NCBI GenBank assembly: GCA_037176885.1
Contig: JAWWNJ010000006.1
Span: forward strand, 2,604,001-2,668,000
Source: Favolaschia claudopus
Taxonomy: Eukaryota > Basidiomycota > Agaricomycetes > Agaricales > Mycenaceae
Length of the DNA stretch: 64,000 nt
Reading direction: 5' to 3'
The notes under the pieces are model-generated. The model searched no databases. It was not told the DNA's origin and saw only the letters and a list, made by a program, of their open reading frames with translations. Below, piece after piece: positions 42,771-56,717 of the stretch (positions within the stretch are counted from its first letter, which is position 1; every line of letters begins with the position of its first letter). The translations under genes were made by a program, and so were the position numbers.

Positions 42771-44099
42771 GATGAAAGATGAACAGAAAGGGAGGGAAAG
42801 CTGCTCTGCAGTGGTGGAACCGAACTAAACCGTGACGGGGAGAAGAAGAAGGAGAAGGAGAGACCGTAGAGGACGCCATGAGGGTGTTGCCAGTATTTGA
42901 GGAAGGGAAATCAAAGGAAATCATAAGCTAGGGCGGAGCACACTGTTGACATCGATCGCTATGCCGATTGCCGAGCCAAGACATAAAAGGAGAGGTGGAG
43001 GACACGACACAAGCATGGTTAGAAAGGAAGGACACGGAGGTATCGAGGTCCAAGTCTGCTTCGGCAATTCCAGCGTGAATCAGAAGTTTTGAACGTACAA
43101 ACCCGCGAACCAGAATTCCACCCCATCGAATTGAAAACCAGATTCAAGAGTCTTGGCTGGTCTTGGGTTTGTCCCATATGTGTTTCACGTAACTGCTGTC
43201 TCCGGCTACAGATAATCGTCCGTCAAGTCCGTGTTCCAGAGTGACGGTATCCGACAAAATGAAGTTTTGGCAGGGATGAATCACCAATGGCGTCGGGCCA
43301 GGAAAGGAAACCTCGTTCTGTCCAATTATCACCGTCTACATGTCTCTCCATTTCGATATGGGAATAGAGATCGTGTTAAATAGCACACCCATTGAATGGG
43401 ACGGCTACACCGTGCGACGGCGGTCGAATTTATGACAGCTTCACTCAGAATTTAGAAAGATTCAATAAAGATTTCAAGTTTGTTCGAGAAAATAAATGTA
43501 CGCTTGTCATCTCAGAGCGACAGTCCTGTATATCTAAACACCTAAGATTTACTGCCTCTCCTTGGCCTCTGGAGTGATTATTCGCGACGACGTAGATGGT
43601 CGTGCGACACATATATGAGACGACTGATGCCATCATTCATAGCATCAATCCGTAAATGGAAATTCACTGTTTTCGTCCTCCACCATGGCCACTTGGTCGC
43701 TTGCTCTGGTCGACTGCGATGGGCGGCACTACCGACACACAATTGGTGTCTGAATGATTGCAACTTGATGCCACATACAAGACCGTGTCTCGGGTTCCCT
43801 CAGCTTCTTTTGTTGCCTGTAGATTCCACCACTGGCATTCAGTGGACAGCATAGGTTCGACCCTGCTGTAATCTTCGACTCAAGTCAAATCTATGGTTGG
43901 GCTACGGTTGGGCTACGTTCGCTGTTACGGTAATTTGCCGCCAGACTGCTTGAGTCATTCGAGTTAGCCTCGACATTCGCTGAGAAAATTTCTACGAGTC
44001 ATATCGAGTCACGTTCAGGGTACACTTATAGCTGTCTACTTCAAGTCTACTCTTCACGACAACCTCATCAATACCCTATCCATATTCTGCAAAATCCTC
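42771..44099. other. Divergent intergenic region between App1-like gene and OTC copy A
   Basis: About 1.3 kb upstream of two divergent genes. I see no coding frame with support and no element ends. It presumably holds both promoters. Confidence 0.45.
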
Positions 44100-45375
44100 A
44101 TGCCGTCTCCTCCTCGTTTGCTGACTCTCGCAGACCTTTCTGTCCCCCAAATCAAACGTCTACTCACTCACTCTGCCTACCTCAAAAACAACACTCTTCC
44201 CTGGCTTTCCACCCATGGTTCTTTGTCTTTCAAACGTGCCAATGACCTCAGTTTGCCCTCTCAATCACTATTTGGGAAATCCATCGCGCTACTATTCTCC
44301 AAACGCAGCACCCGCACGCGTGTCGCGGCAGAGTCCAGTACTGTGTTGCTTGGTGGACGCGCCGTCTTCCTCGGTCGAGAAGACATTCAACTCGGTGTGA
44401 ACGAGAGCTTACGCGACACGACGCGTATTGTCGGTGGTATGTGCGACGGTATTTTTGCGCGGGTAGGAGAACATTCCGAAATTGAGGTCAGTCTCTTGAG
44501 TCCGTCTCGGATTCCTAAACTCATGCGGGAGCTCAGGAAATCGCCAAATACTCGCCTGTACCGGTGGTCAATGCTCTTTCATCCCTCTGGCATCCAACCC
44601 AGGTTCTCGCCACCCTTCTGACATTACACGAGCACGCCAACGCGTTTGGTGTAAATTCTTCTACATCTACCGACGCCTCCCAAAAACGCCTCGCATACAA
44701 AGTCCCCCTCCCTGAGCTTCCATCGTTGACAATCGCGTACGTCGGCGACTCAGCAAACGTTTTCCACGACATGCTCGTCACCTTCCCTCGTCTTGGACAC
44801 AAGCTGCGCGTCGCCACTCCCGGAGGACGTGAAGGCCAGTATGGTGCGCCGACTGCTGTATGGGACCGTGTCGTTGAGCTGGAATGCGACAAAAATGATG
44901 GAATCTGGTGGGGTACGAATCCTAAAGAAGCGGTACAAGGGGCCGACGTCGTTATAACTGATACCTGGATCTCGATGGGCCAGGAAGCAGAGGCTGCTCA
45001 GCGGTATAAGGATTTTGAAGGCTTTCAGGTAACAGAAGAGCTGTGTCGTGTGGGAGGGGCGAATCCCGGATGGAAGTTCATGCATTGTCTTCCGCGGAAG
45101 CAGAATGAGGTTGATGATGAGGTGAGTGGTTCTTCCATTGTACTTTCCTTGGCCTCACTCGACTAGGTATTCTACGGCCCTCGGTCGCTCGCCTTCCAGG
45201 AAGGAGACAATCGGAAATGGACGACTATGGCTGTATTCGAGTACGTGCTGCTCTATATCTCGTTCCCGTCAAATTCTCATAAGAAAATAGTGCCGTCTTC
45301 GGTCATTGGGACCTCGACGGTGACCAATGGCTCACCAAGCTGCCAAACAACGAAGGTGCCGCCGAAAATGCTTGA
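44100..45375 (+). CDS. Ornithine carbamoyltransferase, copy A
   Basis: Starts [21 protein letters not shown]. Catalytic landmarks are the carbamoyl-phosphate loop [31 protein letters not shown], the proline loop after splicing ([22 protein letters not shown]), [24 protein letters not shown] and MHCLPRK. OTC makes citrulline from ornithine and carbamoyl phosphate in arginine biosynthesis. Four exons; the last one restores [12 protein letters not shown] and ends NNEGAAENA. The tail is shorter and differs from copy B. All active-site motifs are present, so it may be functional. No clear mitochondrial presequence is visible. Confidence 0.88.
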
Positions 45376-45826
45376 ACGACAAAGCTTTCAAACGCTGGAA
45401 GACAATCCAAAAATATATTAATTGAGGTCGTTCCCCCAAAAATAAGATAGCACTCCTGTAGTGTCTCAGCGACTGGATACCTTCATAGCCCAAAATGTAC
45501 ACAAACCTTGAATTTACGCCTTGGACGAGGGTACTCAACCGCGGCCCGCGAGGCCGATGGCAGATACACGCAAATGGCCTAATTGGGAAAATTTAAGCTT
45601 CACCAAAACTCTAACACTTGAAACTCGTTCTGACCGCACCAGACGAGCTGCTTACAACGGCTCATTTTCACGCGCTTTGGATCTTTCCGACTTGGAACTG
45701 TGTCAAACAGGTCGGCGCCGTTGAATTGAGTGCGAGTACACGGTCGTCGGGACAGAATTCGCAAGTCCTGAAGAGATCTTTCACCTCAGGACTCCTGGTC
45801 CCCGACTTCTCATTTATCCAGGGCGC
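45376..45826. other. Short intergenic region between OTC copy A and TRS65-like gene
   Basis: About 450 bp with no supported coding frame. It probably contains the OTC 3' UTR and the promoter of the next gene. Confidence 0.4.
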
Positions 45827-48800
45827 ATGGCCGAACTAGAACAACTCTTTGCGTCCGCTGAGCTCGATGTCGTGGTTCCAGACACGTCTCTTGAATATCC
45901 TCCGGCCACGCCTGCGGATGATTGGCTTTACCGGTTGAAGAGCGAAACGTTGGAAAGAACCCAGGCATTTTTCGGTGAGGATAATGTCTTGGCTCCTGAC
46001 TCGTCGAACACCTAATCACTCTATAGACGAACAGTTACAAGCCCTGCTTACTGTTCGCGTCGAGCCACCGTCCACCTCAAATTCTAGAGATGCAGCGCAA
46101 CCGCCGAAAGATCTATTGCTATTTCTTTCGCATCTGCAAATATCTCTCGAAGCAACATATATTTCCTCCGTTCCTATCGGTTCAAGCTCCCCAGAAACTC
46201 CCGGCCCTCGAACTGCAAGACTTGCCGCGCCTCCGCGTACCGCTTCTCTCAAGCCACGTTCACTTCACCCACCAATATTTCCACCAAACACTCCCAATCC
46301 AACACCTTCATCTGGAGAGACCGACAAACGATACCTCAAATCCGAAGGCACCCTGTTGCTAGCTAGTATATGGGGCCAAAATACGTCTGAGGATTCCCAA
46401 GAGGGCTTCACGCTTCTATGGTCGGAGGAAGAGGAAATGTGGGTTGTGGTGTATAAACTTGCACTAACAGTCTGTGAGTTTCCCGACCGAAATCTCTATG
46501 CTGTAGCTAACGGATAGCTCGCAGCGTTCCTTCGATTGGCTGTAAGCGATCCTCTTCTCTGCCTCACCGTATCGGCGACGCTGCGAGACCGGCCGCAAAC
46601 CTTAACCCGCCCCAATCATCCCCTTGGATCGTTTCTCAATTCTGTCGATTTCCAACCCAATGCTATAGCTCCGTCAAGCCCTACCAGTCCAACTGCCAAT
46701 GGTGTTTCCTCCGCAGACAATGCACCATCCGAGTCTACTCTCAATGGGCTACCTGAAATTAATCTACTGGAGGGTCTCGGTGCTGGTCCCGCCTTCAATT
46801 CGGCAGCCCTTGATCTCACAACTTCACGTCTGGGCTCCGTTTCCCGCCTAAAGCTTTTCACCCTTCCAGCAATCCAACCACGCACGCCTCTCCCTGCCCC
46901 TTCTCCGACTCCGATGTCCGCCATTGGCCGATCACAGAACCCCATATCTGGTTCTGGGCCTGCTATTCTGCGGAAAAGCTTTCGCAAGACACTGCGAACT
47001 GTGTCGGGTTTCCGTGTGCGCATGCGCACGGTGTTCGTTCCCTCGGTTCTGCTTCCTCTCACGGGCGCTCAGAGCGTAGACGAGGAAACCGACGAAGAGC
47101 GAGACCGATTAGAGGCTGGTACAGACGAGCGAACCGTTGTTCTCTGCGTCGAAGTGGAAAATTCGGGCGAGTCGGGTCGGTCGGTCGGGTTTGAGGTAGA
47201 AAAGGTAGATGTCAAAGTGGGCGGTGCCGACGATTCAGGCGCACGAGCGGTTCTTGTGGGATGGGGGAACCAGGGTAGCAACGAGGGTGGCGTGGTATTT
47301 CCGATGCGAGTCGGTGCCAATGAGCAGTATAACCTTCTATACGCAGTGTCGTTCCTGCGCTCGCCCGATGAAGCTCTTGCGATGGGTTTGATCAAGGATA
47401 GCGCGGCGCAAGAAATGCTGCAACGCTCTGTAACCATTGGCATCTACGGAAAACCGTACGTCTCGTCCCTCACTTCCATGGCGTCCGCCTCGGAACTTGC
47501 GCATTCATACCCCACAACCACCTTTTGCTCGAAGTGGAATTGTGTCCTCGACTTGTCCTCTCAGCCCCATCCTGAACCCGAGGACATGCAAGAAGACGGT
47601 GATTTCACTTTGAACATCCCCAGTGTTCTCCCTGAACCTGCATCACCCTTCCCCACTGCGCCTCGCGTCCGTTCAGACAGCTTAGTCAACCTTCTCTCTC
47701 CTCCTGTACAATCTGTACAATCGATATTGAGTCCCATCCCCCAAACTGCTAACCCCACCAAGCGCCATACTCTCCCAGGGGGGCAACTCGTGGCTGCGCG
47801 CGCTATCGGTCTTCAGAAGACCCCGGGCCAGAACAAAAACTATCGTGCTTCGACCTCGATGCTCAACCCTCTCAACACCGCCAGAGAGCACGTCCCACCC
47901 GTTCCTCCCCTCCCCCCGCGCTCCGCATCGTATACGCCTCCATCAGTAACCGCCGCCGCGCAGCTCCCGCGCTCGCCCACGACGTACGCAGCGCCGCGCC
48001 TGCAGTTCCCCGACTCGGAGCCACCCATACCCATGACCCCCGCATACCCGTCGTATCAGACTCGTTCGGCGCCGCCTACGCCTCCCGCAGTGATGGCGGC
48101 CTCGCAAACCCAAGGCATCAGCGGTGGGCCATTGGGCAGAAGTGTGGAAATTCGGCGGGAGAGGGGGATGGCGATGGGGATTGGGACGGGGGTGATGGGT
48201 GTGCCTCCAACGCCGGGACCTGTTGTATCTGTCGGCGGCGGTGGAGGCGGGTTCTTCGGGCTTGGGCCGAGCGTGTCCTCGGATAATTTCCGGGAAGAGG
48301 ATGAGTATGGGTCTGGATATGACCGGCGTGAGTCTGGTGGCGATTTTGGTGGAGGGCCGGTGCGAAGCGGGGAAGCCATCGTTGTCTCTGTGGGGCTTGT
48401 CGCATCGGGCGCACATCGTGCGGGCGATAACCTCGGTAAGAGTGGGCCTGGGGCAGGCGAGGGGAACGACGAGTTGAATCGGATATACCCACTTGACCAC
48501 TTTACGCTGGACGTGTTTGTGTTCAATCAGAGCGAGTGGACGCGACGGTTTGAGGTGACATGTCCTGACCGGCGGCGCGGGAGGGGAACGAGTTTGATTC
48601 CGGGTGAGAAGGCGCCGAGTCCTGGGATTGTGCCGCTGGATAATCGGGTTCGGATTGGGTGGGTGCTTTCTCTGTTTTTTTGTTGACCGGCTTCCCAATA
48701 TTTCATAGGCCATTACTTCCCGCAGCATGCCAGTCCGTTCGGATGGAATTCCTCGCTATTACCCCGGGTGTGCATTCGATTACGACGCTGACGCTGACCG

Positions 48801-48927
48801 ATGTCGAGTCGGGGTACTCGATGAATCTCAGGTAAGATTGTACGATGGTTATATTGTCAACTATTGCTGAGTTCCTCCTCGAAGATCTGTGATGGACATC
48901 GTCGTCCACGAACCTGGAGATGTTTAA
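45827..48927 (+). CDS. TRS65: TRS65-like subunit of the TRAPPII complex
   Basis: Starts MAELEQLFASAELDVVVPDTS. After two introns the long exon contains KRYLKSEGTLLLASIW, WSEEEEMWVVVYKLAL, then SFLRLAVSDPLLCLTVSATLRD. Conserved beta-rich blocks follow, including GFRVRMRTVFVPSVLLPL, VVLCVEVENSGESG and YNLLYAVSFL. Large low-complexity Ser/Pro and Gly inserts fill the middle. The end matches the TRS65 C-terminal domain: HFTLDVFVFNQSEWTRRFEV, CQSVRMEFLAITPGVHSI, LTLTDVESGYSMNLR and SVMDIVVHEPGDV. TRS65 helps TRAPPII act on Rab GTPases at the late Golgi. Stop at 48925-48927. It sits between the two OTC genes. Confidence 0.8.
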
Positions 48928-49019
48928 ATGTATTCAATTTTAGTGAGACGAGATTCCACAGTGTGCAGTAGCTCTATCCTTATTTTTTTGTGAAACACCA
49001 CCAACGAATACTGTTGTAT

Positions 49020-50360
<1,341 letters not shown>

Positions 50361-50927
50361 GAGAGTTCAGGGTAGGAAGAATATATCTGAGATTAAGAGT
50401 GTTGAATAAGATGGTCTACTTTTTGAAGCAGAGATAGAGCCCAGCCAGAACCTCAGTGGAGCAGCCCCGTCACCGCTGAGAGAAACTGAACGAAGAAAAT
50501 TAATTTCCATATTCGGGATGCTATTTCTGATCCCATCATTTCTCTTTGCGTTTTGCTGCTGTATGCATACCTCGGTATATTCCCGTCGCAACAACTGGGT
50601 TTTGGCACCCGCCGCTGTCCTTCATGTGGCGCGCACGGCTGGCCTTTTGCGGCGCTCGCTGTCTTACAAAACCAGGCTGCCGTTGGAATTCTGTTGTGTT
50701 GGGGCTCATGATTCCTACCCCGCAAATGTATCATTCAACCGCCACCGAAGCAGCTTCGGTACCCTTAACTTGAGCTGCGATGGACGCGGACAGCCTCGTT
50801 CATATCAGGTCCAAGCGTCAACGAGCATGATGATTGCGATTAGCGCCCCGACTCACCTGTACCTATAAAGCACGGACCCACGACAGGATCCAGCTGTGTC
50901 TGTCTCTGCGGCCCTCATTGAACTACT
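50361..50927. other. Divergent promoter region between OTC copy B and DUF6534 copy B
   Basis: 567 bp. This is the short counterpart of the 6.6-kb interval between the A copies. No coding frame is supported. Confidence 0.45.
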
Positions 50928-52213
50928 ATGGCCGCGATTAATTCACCGCCGGCACCGACCCTCGACGGAACTTTGGGCATTGTCCAAGTCGGAATGGTTG
51001 CGGCAACCTGGCTGTTTGGAATCGAGAGCTTGCAGGTTCCGACAATTCCGCTTCCTTCCCTTCGATACTAAATTTACGAATCAGACATTCAATTATTATA
51101 AATATTTCGGTTCGCTTTGCTTATTGTTCGTTTGTCCCAGTTTTTACCCTGACGCCTGGCGCAGAAAAAGATGGCAACTATGTCAGGACGTTGGTGAGTC
51201 TATATGCGTTCTTGAGATAGCATATTTATAATTCGGAAACAGGTTGCAGTGGTTTGGTGAGCCAGTTTTTACCTGCACCATCGAGGTATATCACTCCCGT
51301 GCCTCCAGGTTTCTTGAACTTGGATCTTTTATTGCTTGCTGGCATGCGGTATGTACACAGCTCTCGGGTCAACCCGTCTACCGAAACTCGCCGCTTTCAG
51401 ATGTACTCTATGACCATCACATTCTATGGTCAACCCGAACACATCGCATCTCCTCCACTGTCTTTGGTTTTCGTAGTTCTCTTCAATGTCCTTATAGATG
51501 TCATTGTGCAGGTTCTGTATTGATCGCGGCCTTCTTAGCAGCCGTTCTAACCTCTAGTCTGCAGTCCTTCTTCGCATACCGGGTCAAAGTGCTTTCAAGT
51601 CGATGGCACATTCCAATTCTGTGCTGTGCTGTGAACGCTGTGCGCCTGGCGTTCAATTTAGAACTCTTCGTGCGGCTACTCGAACGACCGGTGTTTGCTC
51701 TCCTCAGAACTAAATTCAAATGGGATATCATTGTTGCATCGGCTTTCCCGCTTGCCCTCGATATAATCATCGCAGGGTCCCTCATACATCTCCTTTGGCA
51801 CCGAAGGAACACTCAATTCGAACAGTAAGCCTGCCCAACGAGGTTCTAATATTGTCTTGAACTGAGTTCATTCAGAACAAATCGAATTGTCGATACTATC
51901 ATCATGTGGACTGTGGAGACTACCTTTGTTACGACGTAAGAACATCTTTATCCTCAGTTTTTCCGAATTGATTACCAGATGCGTACAGGATGTCCGTGGC
52001 CATGCAGTTAATTCTCGTGAGTTTTTTCGATCTCGATGGAACATTACTATACCTCCTATTATTCTTATTATTCAAACTCAGTTCGTCGCACGCCCGCATG
52101 ACTGTGAGCCTCCATCCAGATCCGACCATTTCTCTGTGCGCCAACTTTTCGTTCCCCAGTCTCTTGGCTCTTCTTCATCATCATTCAAGGGAAACGTGCG
52201 TTTTGATCTCTGA
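50928..52213 (+). CDS. DUF6534-like multi-pass membrane protein, copy B
   Basis: Starts MAAINSPPAPTLDGTLGIVQ, then VGMVAATWLFGIESLQ. Small exons follow (TFNYYKYF, EKDGNYVRTL, VAVVW), then RFLELGSFIACWHA, MYSMTITFYGQPEHI, a membrane segment SLVFVVLFNVLIDVIVQ, SFFAYRVKVLSSRWHIPILCC, and FKWDIIVASAFPLALDIIIA before HRRNTQFEQ. It is clearly paralogous to copy A. The 3' splicing is uncertain: MSVAMQLIL may join QFVARPHDCEPP (stop at 52211-52213) or read through to another frame. Function of the family is unknown. Confidence 0.6.
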
Positions 52214-52815
52214 CCAACCGCTCTCTTGCTAAGATTTGGTAGTGTTTTCAAACTCCATGATGGCGTCGTATGTTGGCATTCTCACATTATACGCTTGGTC
52301 TTACGCTTCGAGTTTACCAGGCTCAACGGCAGGACACGGCTGAGGAACTCTTCTGATCTCAACAGGCTGGCCGTCGATTCAACTCATCACACTGTGACTA
52401 ATGCATGAATTACCTCTTACGTTCAGTAGTCCAGAAGCAATGCTAATCCCTTTTCAGACTGCGCTAGCGATCCGCGTACAGCAGACGACCGCAACTACCT
52501 ATGAACATGCGAAGAGAGATACACTTCTGCTGCCAGCCTAGGTTTTCTGGTCTCGTATGATATGTGATCTCTGGTGTTTCAACTTAATTACATCTTGAGT
52601 TGTATACCGAACCTCGATATCGATTTCTGTAGAAAGCGAGAGTCCTTTCTGTGCATTTTGCTCATTACCGCTTGCATGACCAGCTTCTTTTGTTGCGAAT
52701 TAGAGTTTATCAGATAAGATATCGGCTAAAATTTTGAGTGACTGTCAGTTGCCTTTTTGGAAAAATTTGAAACTGGCAGTGGACCATCATCGCGTCCTTT
52801 CCTCCATCTCCTCCG
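52214..52815. other. Intergenic region upstream of the interrupted QNG1 gene
   Basis: About 600 bp. It should hold the QNG1 promoter. No coding frame or repeat is supported. Confidence 0.4.
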
Positions 52816-52899
52816 ATGGCTCAACTCGCCTCCACGATGAGGGCTCCTGAAGAGATTGCACTCAACGAAAAGCCAGAAATCTGGATTGAAAATGACTTA
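52816..52899 (+). pseudogene. QNG1: QNG1 (queuosine salvage, DUF2419) exon 1, 5' part before the transposon
   Basis: ATG at 52816 opens MAQLASTMRAPEEIALNEKP, and the frame runs to the TA at 52898-52899 where the Tc1-like element begins. The same frame resumes directly after the element at 56718. The 28-codon piece is the N-terminus of the host gene, cut off from the rest by 3.8 kb. Confidence 0.75.
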
Positions 52900-53157
52900 T
52901 TGCCGTTTGCAGAAAAGTTGGCGTGCGTGACTTTTCGTCACATTTTGTGCATTTAGCGGCCGCAACTTCGACGGCTCATTCCTCCACAACCACTGGACCA
53001 ATCTACCTAATTTTTATATGGGCGTGCTCGTCTCGTCTACCGCTACCACGCCCCCCTATTCTTTTGCTCTAGTTTGACTTAGAACAAATTCGACTTTTGG
53101 CTGCCCCAGAAACCTTTCGGCGGCTCATAGCTTCGTACTTACGGCGCGTAGAGCTAC
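52900..53157 (+). repeat. Left TIR of the Tc1-like element (258 bp)
   Basis: Inverse copy of 56458-56715. It contains an inner small palindrome GTGAC-TTTTC-GTCAC near the outer end, a possible transposase site. Confidence 0.9.
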
Positions 53158-53337
53158 AGATTTTGAATATGTTGTTCTTCTGTGTATGCGGAATGCAGCC
53201 CCTGGTGCTAGACAACTGTATCAAGTATTTCAAGTACATAGATCAAGAGTACATTTGTCGCTAATCATCAATTTCCAATATTACCTGTTTCAGCCCATTT
53301 CGGGCATTTCTCCTTCTCGTTCCTTGCTGTCCTCCCA

Positions 53338-55078
53338 ATGATGGGGTCGAAGAACAACCAGGCCAAGAAACAGAAGAAAAGCGAGCGCAATTCTGGCCAG
53401 AGAAAGCAGAAAAAGTCGGCCGTAGAGGAAGAACCACCGCAGTCTCCCTCTGTCCCGCGCCCGCGCCCTCGCCGCATCGTTCTTATCGGTCCAGCCTCGC
53501 CTACAGCAAGGGTGCCTGCCAATACAGCTGAGGAGCAGCAGGTAGCCGAGGCACTTGCATCCATGGCGGCGGGGAAGGCTGCGAGGGCGCAGCCGGAAGA
53601 ACAAGATGATGAAAACAAATCAACGGACTCACTGGAGCTTACCCCGCCACCTGTATACGTCCCAAAACCAAAGAAAAGGTCTCAAAGGCCACAAGAGGAT
53701 GACCCTCGCTCTGACACGAGCAGCGGCAATGAGGACGAGGCCGGTGATAATACATCCAATTCTGATTCCGATGAATGTGAAGCATCTTTTTACATACCTT
53801 TCATGGGAACTCATCCCATTCTTCAGTGCCTGTGAGCTCCCCCGCGAAAGAAGCCAGAACACGTCGAGTCAAGCCTTTTGACATCACCTTTGAAGTCCCT
53901 TACAAAAATGCGACGCGAGATTTCGAGGTTACATCAACCACTTCTTTCCCGAACTTCCTTACACTTGTGGCCGACAAGATGGAAACACGAAAAAGCCTCT
54001 TGACGGACATTGCGTACACCATCTCCTTCTGGCCCAAAACTCCTAAGCCTACACCAAAGCGTCTTGAGGACGAACGCGACTGGGGAAAGCTGATCCGAAG
54101 CATTGAGGAACACATCTCTACCTGCCAGAAGAAGAACAGAGGGAAGGGAGTGGTCAAAAGCTTTTCTGTTAGGATAACCGATGCGCCGGGTGAACAAACC
54201 AAGCAGGCGGGCAAGAAAGTAGGTCATTACTAAGTCTTATTGCGCGAAATTCATTGTGCTGTAGGGGAAAAAGGCGGCAAAAGATGTGGACGAGCCTGGT
54301 TCTGAGGGAGGGCCAGCATTGAAGGAGCATGTCTTCCTCCGCGGGTTGGAGGAGAAATGGGCATGCTCCGAGCATGGCGGCAAGCCCTGCTGGCCGATGA
54401 ATAACGGCGAGCATTATCATCTCACGGATATCGATCTGGCGAAGTGGGCGTACCTCATCGTAAGTTCTCGTAAACTCATGTCGTCCATAACATGGTGAAC
54501 TGATGATAATCCGATAGTCCCAGCACAAAGCAATCGATACCATTATACCTGACGAGCTCAAGGTTACTGATGCTGCTCCTAGGCAACGTCTTGCTAAAAA
54601 AGCCCTCGCGACATCCTCGACTAACGACTCTGAGCCTCCAAAATGGATCCGTGACTTTGCGCCGCTAATGGGAATGGCTTTTGGTATGGCACGGGCAAAT
54701 CCTGTCCTTGAGACGCCACAGCCTTCTGCGCAAATGCCCGTGGCAGCAACTGGATCCTCTCGTCAGTCGGCCTTGTTTGCGGATCCCCCTTCCAGCGGAA
54801 CCAAGCGTGCTGCCTCGGAGACCGCTCCGAGCATGAGCGAATGGCTCCTGAGTCTAGATATGGACTCGGGACGCGGGCGCCATAATTCTAATTTCTATGG
54901 GTACTACGACACCTTTGCCGACAACGGAATTCTGGACTTGACGGACATGGAGGATCTCCAGTCGGGCGATATCGTGAACATGCTCGGCTGTGTTGTTGGG
55001 ACTGCAAATCGGCTGGTCAAGTACGCAAAGGCTGATTTATCCAGTCTCCTTTCGAAATCCAAGAGAGCACGTATCTAG
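53338..55078 (+). CDS. Accessory protein of the Tc1-like element (beta-grasp-like and Cys/His motif)
   Basis: Four exons. The N-terminus is Lys/Ser-rich and disordered (MMGSKNNQAKKQKKSERN). A middle domain, FDITFEVPYKNATRDFEV ... TSFPNFLTLVADKM ... RLEDERDWGKLI, has the strand-helix pattern of a PB1/ubiquitin-like beta-grasp fold. A Cys/His motif, WACSEHGGKPCW, is followed by GEHYHLTDIDLAKWAYLI, a combination that recurs in hypothetical basidiomycete proteins. The end is acidic and then basic (LSSLLSKSKRARI). I do not recognise a characterised family. Its location inside the TIRs, 37 bp from the transposase end, marks it as element cargo. Confidence 0.65.
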
Positions 55079-55115
55079 TCTTCAAATAGTATAATATTGT
55101 TTACATGCTAATGTA

Positions 55116-56300
55116 TCATACATATCCACAATGATGATACCAGCCTAATGCATTCTCTGGTGTGATTGAGAAAGCCGCGTCAAAAAGGTGTAAGTAGACA
55201 TATGTATCATCGAGTTTCTGATTTACGTCTTGCCGTCCCAGCGTTCCATCACGACGAACAAATGCCTTGATGGCGGAGAAGGCCAACTCGATGGGATTGT
55301 AGTCTGGAGAATACGGAGGTAGAAACATATATCTCATGCCGCTGCGCAATCAGAACTATGCAATCAATAGTTTGGCCTCACTCACCGGCTCACAATGAGC
55401 TCTAGGATGTCAGGATCTTTGTGGATTCGAGCGTTATCCATTACAATGACCGAGTTCTTCGCAGGAAACGGCTGCATTCGATCCAGCAGACCTTCGATGA
55501 AGTCATGAAAAAGAGCGGAAGTAAAAGAACCTTCCACAATATTGACGTGAAGCATGCCATCGAGCGAGATTGCGGGCAAGAGCGAATACCTTCAGGGTAT
55601 TCAAGCAACATGTTGACTATAAGAAGACAAACTCACCGCCGTCCGCGCACAAAGAAACACTTGCGAATAGCCCTCCTTCCCGACAAGGCCCATGCATGGT
55701 TTCTAATTGATGTCCGCCGGTCAAACGAGCTTTCATCTACAAATACGGTTTGCTCGGCGGTATACTGGCTGCCGTGGTTATATCGGAATGCTGCCCTCTT
55801 TTCCGCGCTCCGCTCTAGAGCATCACGAGTGAGCTGATGATAATTTTGAGCAAAGATCTAAATAAGAAACAGTAAAAGGTACGCACCTTCTTTACTGTGA
55901 AGCCACAGCGCTTCAAGGTTCTCCAGATAGTAGCCTCTGTAACCTCTATACCTCTTCTATTCTCCAGCATCTCTCGCAGCTCATCCAAATAAACATCTGG
56001 ACTATGTCGCACAATGCCGGTGAGGAACTATATCACCGTCAATGGAAGGCATTCAGACAAGTAATAAGGAGAATCACACACCTGAACGTCACCACAGGTC
56101 ATTGCCCGCTTTGCCCCGCGCATCTCCTGCTGCAAATGTTCCCGCATAACAGTCCCTTTCCGGCGGTAATCTTGCAGTACACGTTGAACAGTTCGCGTCT
56201 TGCAACCAGTATAGCGGCAGATTTGAGGAACATCAAGGGTGAGGGCCATGTTGAAAATGGCCCCCCGGAGGTCGTCAGAAAGAGACTTGCCCCTGGTCAT
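55116..56300 (-). CDS. Tc1/mariner (IS630-type) DDE transposase
   Basis: Starts MTRGKSLSDDLRGAIFNMAL with a helix-turn-helix (VPQICRYTGCKTRTVQRVLQ) and a second one (EVTEATIWRTLKRCGFTVKK). After introns of 54, 29 and about 48 nt, the DDE core shows VFVDESSFDRR (D1), SVIVMDNARIHKD (D2) and FLPPYSPDYNPIELAFSAIK (third acidic residue). The end is WYHHCGYV. The frame is open throughout and all catalytic residues are present, so the protein should be active in structure. Start is placed at 56300 because the sequence is the family N-terminus. Confidence 0.9.
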
Positions 56301-56457
56301 GGCGGCAGAAAGACGGAGAGGAGAAAGAAGTTGGTATCAGAGGTAAACACGGTCACATGGATTGTGATGGCATTTCCGGTTCATTGCTTTAGAATGGGAA
56401 TATATTCAGCTCGGGGCCACTTTCCGAATACATAGAGGAGCAACATATAAAAAAACC

Positions 56458-56715
56458 GTAGCTCTACGCGCCGTAAGTACAAAGCTATGAGCCGCCGAAA
56501 GGTTTCTGGGGCAGCCAAAAGTCGAATTTGTTCTAAGTCAAACTAGAGCAAAAGAATAGTGGGGCGTGGTAGCGGTAGACGAGACGAGCACGCCCATATA
56601 AAAATTAGGTAGATTGGTCCAGTGGTTGTGGAGGAATGAGCCGTCGAAGTTGCGGCCGCTAAATGCACAAAATGTGACGAAAAGTCACGCACGCCAACTT
56701 TTCTGCAAACGGCAA
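56458..56715 (-). repeat. Right TIR of the Tc1-like element (258 bp)
   Basis: Reverse complement of the left TIR with about two substitutions (for example GTACAAAGC versus GTACGAAGC). Confidence 0.9.
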
Positions 56716-56717
56716 TA

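Larger units (their letters stand above)
52900..56715. mobile_element. 3,816-bp Tc1/mariner-type transposon with two genes, inserted in QNG1
   Basis: 258-bp terminal inverted repeats (52900-53157 and 56458-56715) begin TTGCCGTTTGCAGAAAAGTT and differ at only about two positions by eye. The insertion is flanked by a TA duplication (52898-52899 and 56716-56717), as expected for the IS630/Tc1/mariner superfamily. It carries a plus-strand accessory gene and a convergent minus-strand transposase. The near-identical TIRs and intact genes indicate a very recent, probably active element. Confidence 0.92.

Noticed and set aside
46616..48728. Long minus-strand frames opposite the TRS65-like gene
   Set aside because: They are Arg/Pro-rich antisense shadows of a GC-rich exon and carry no family motif.
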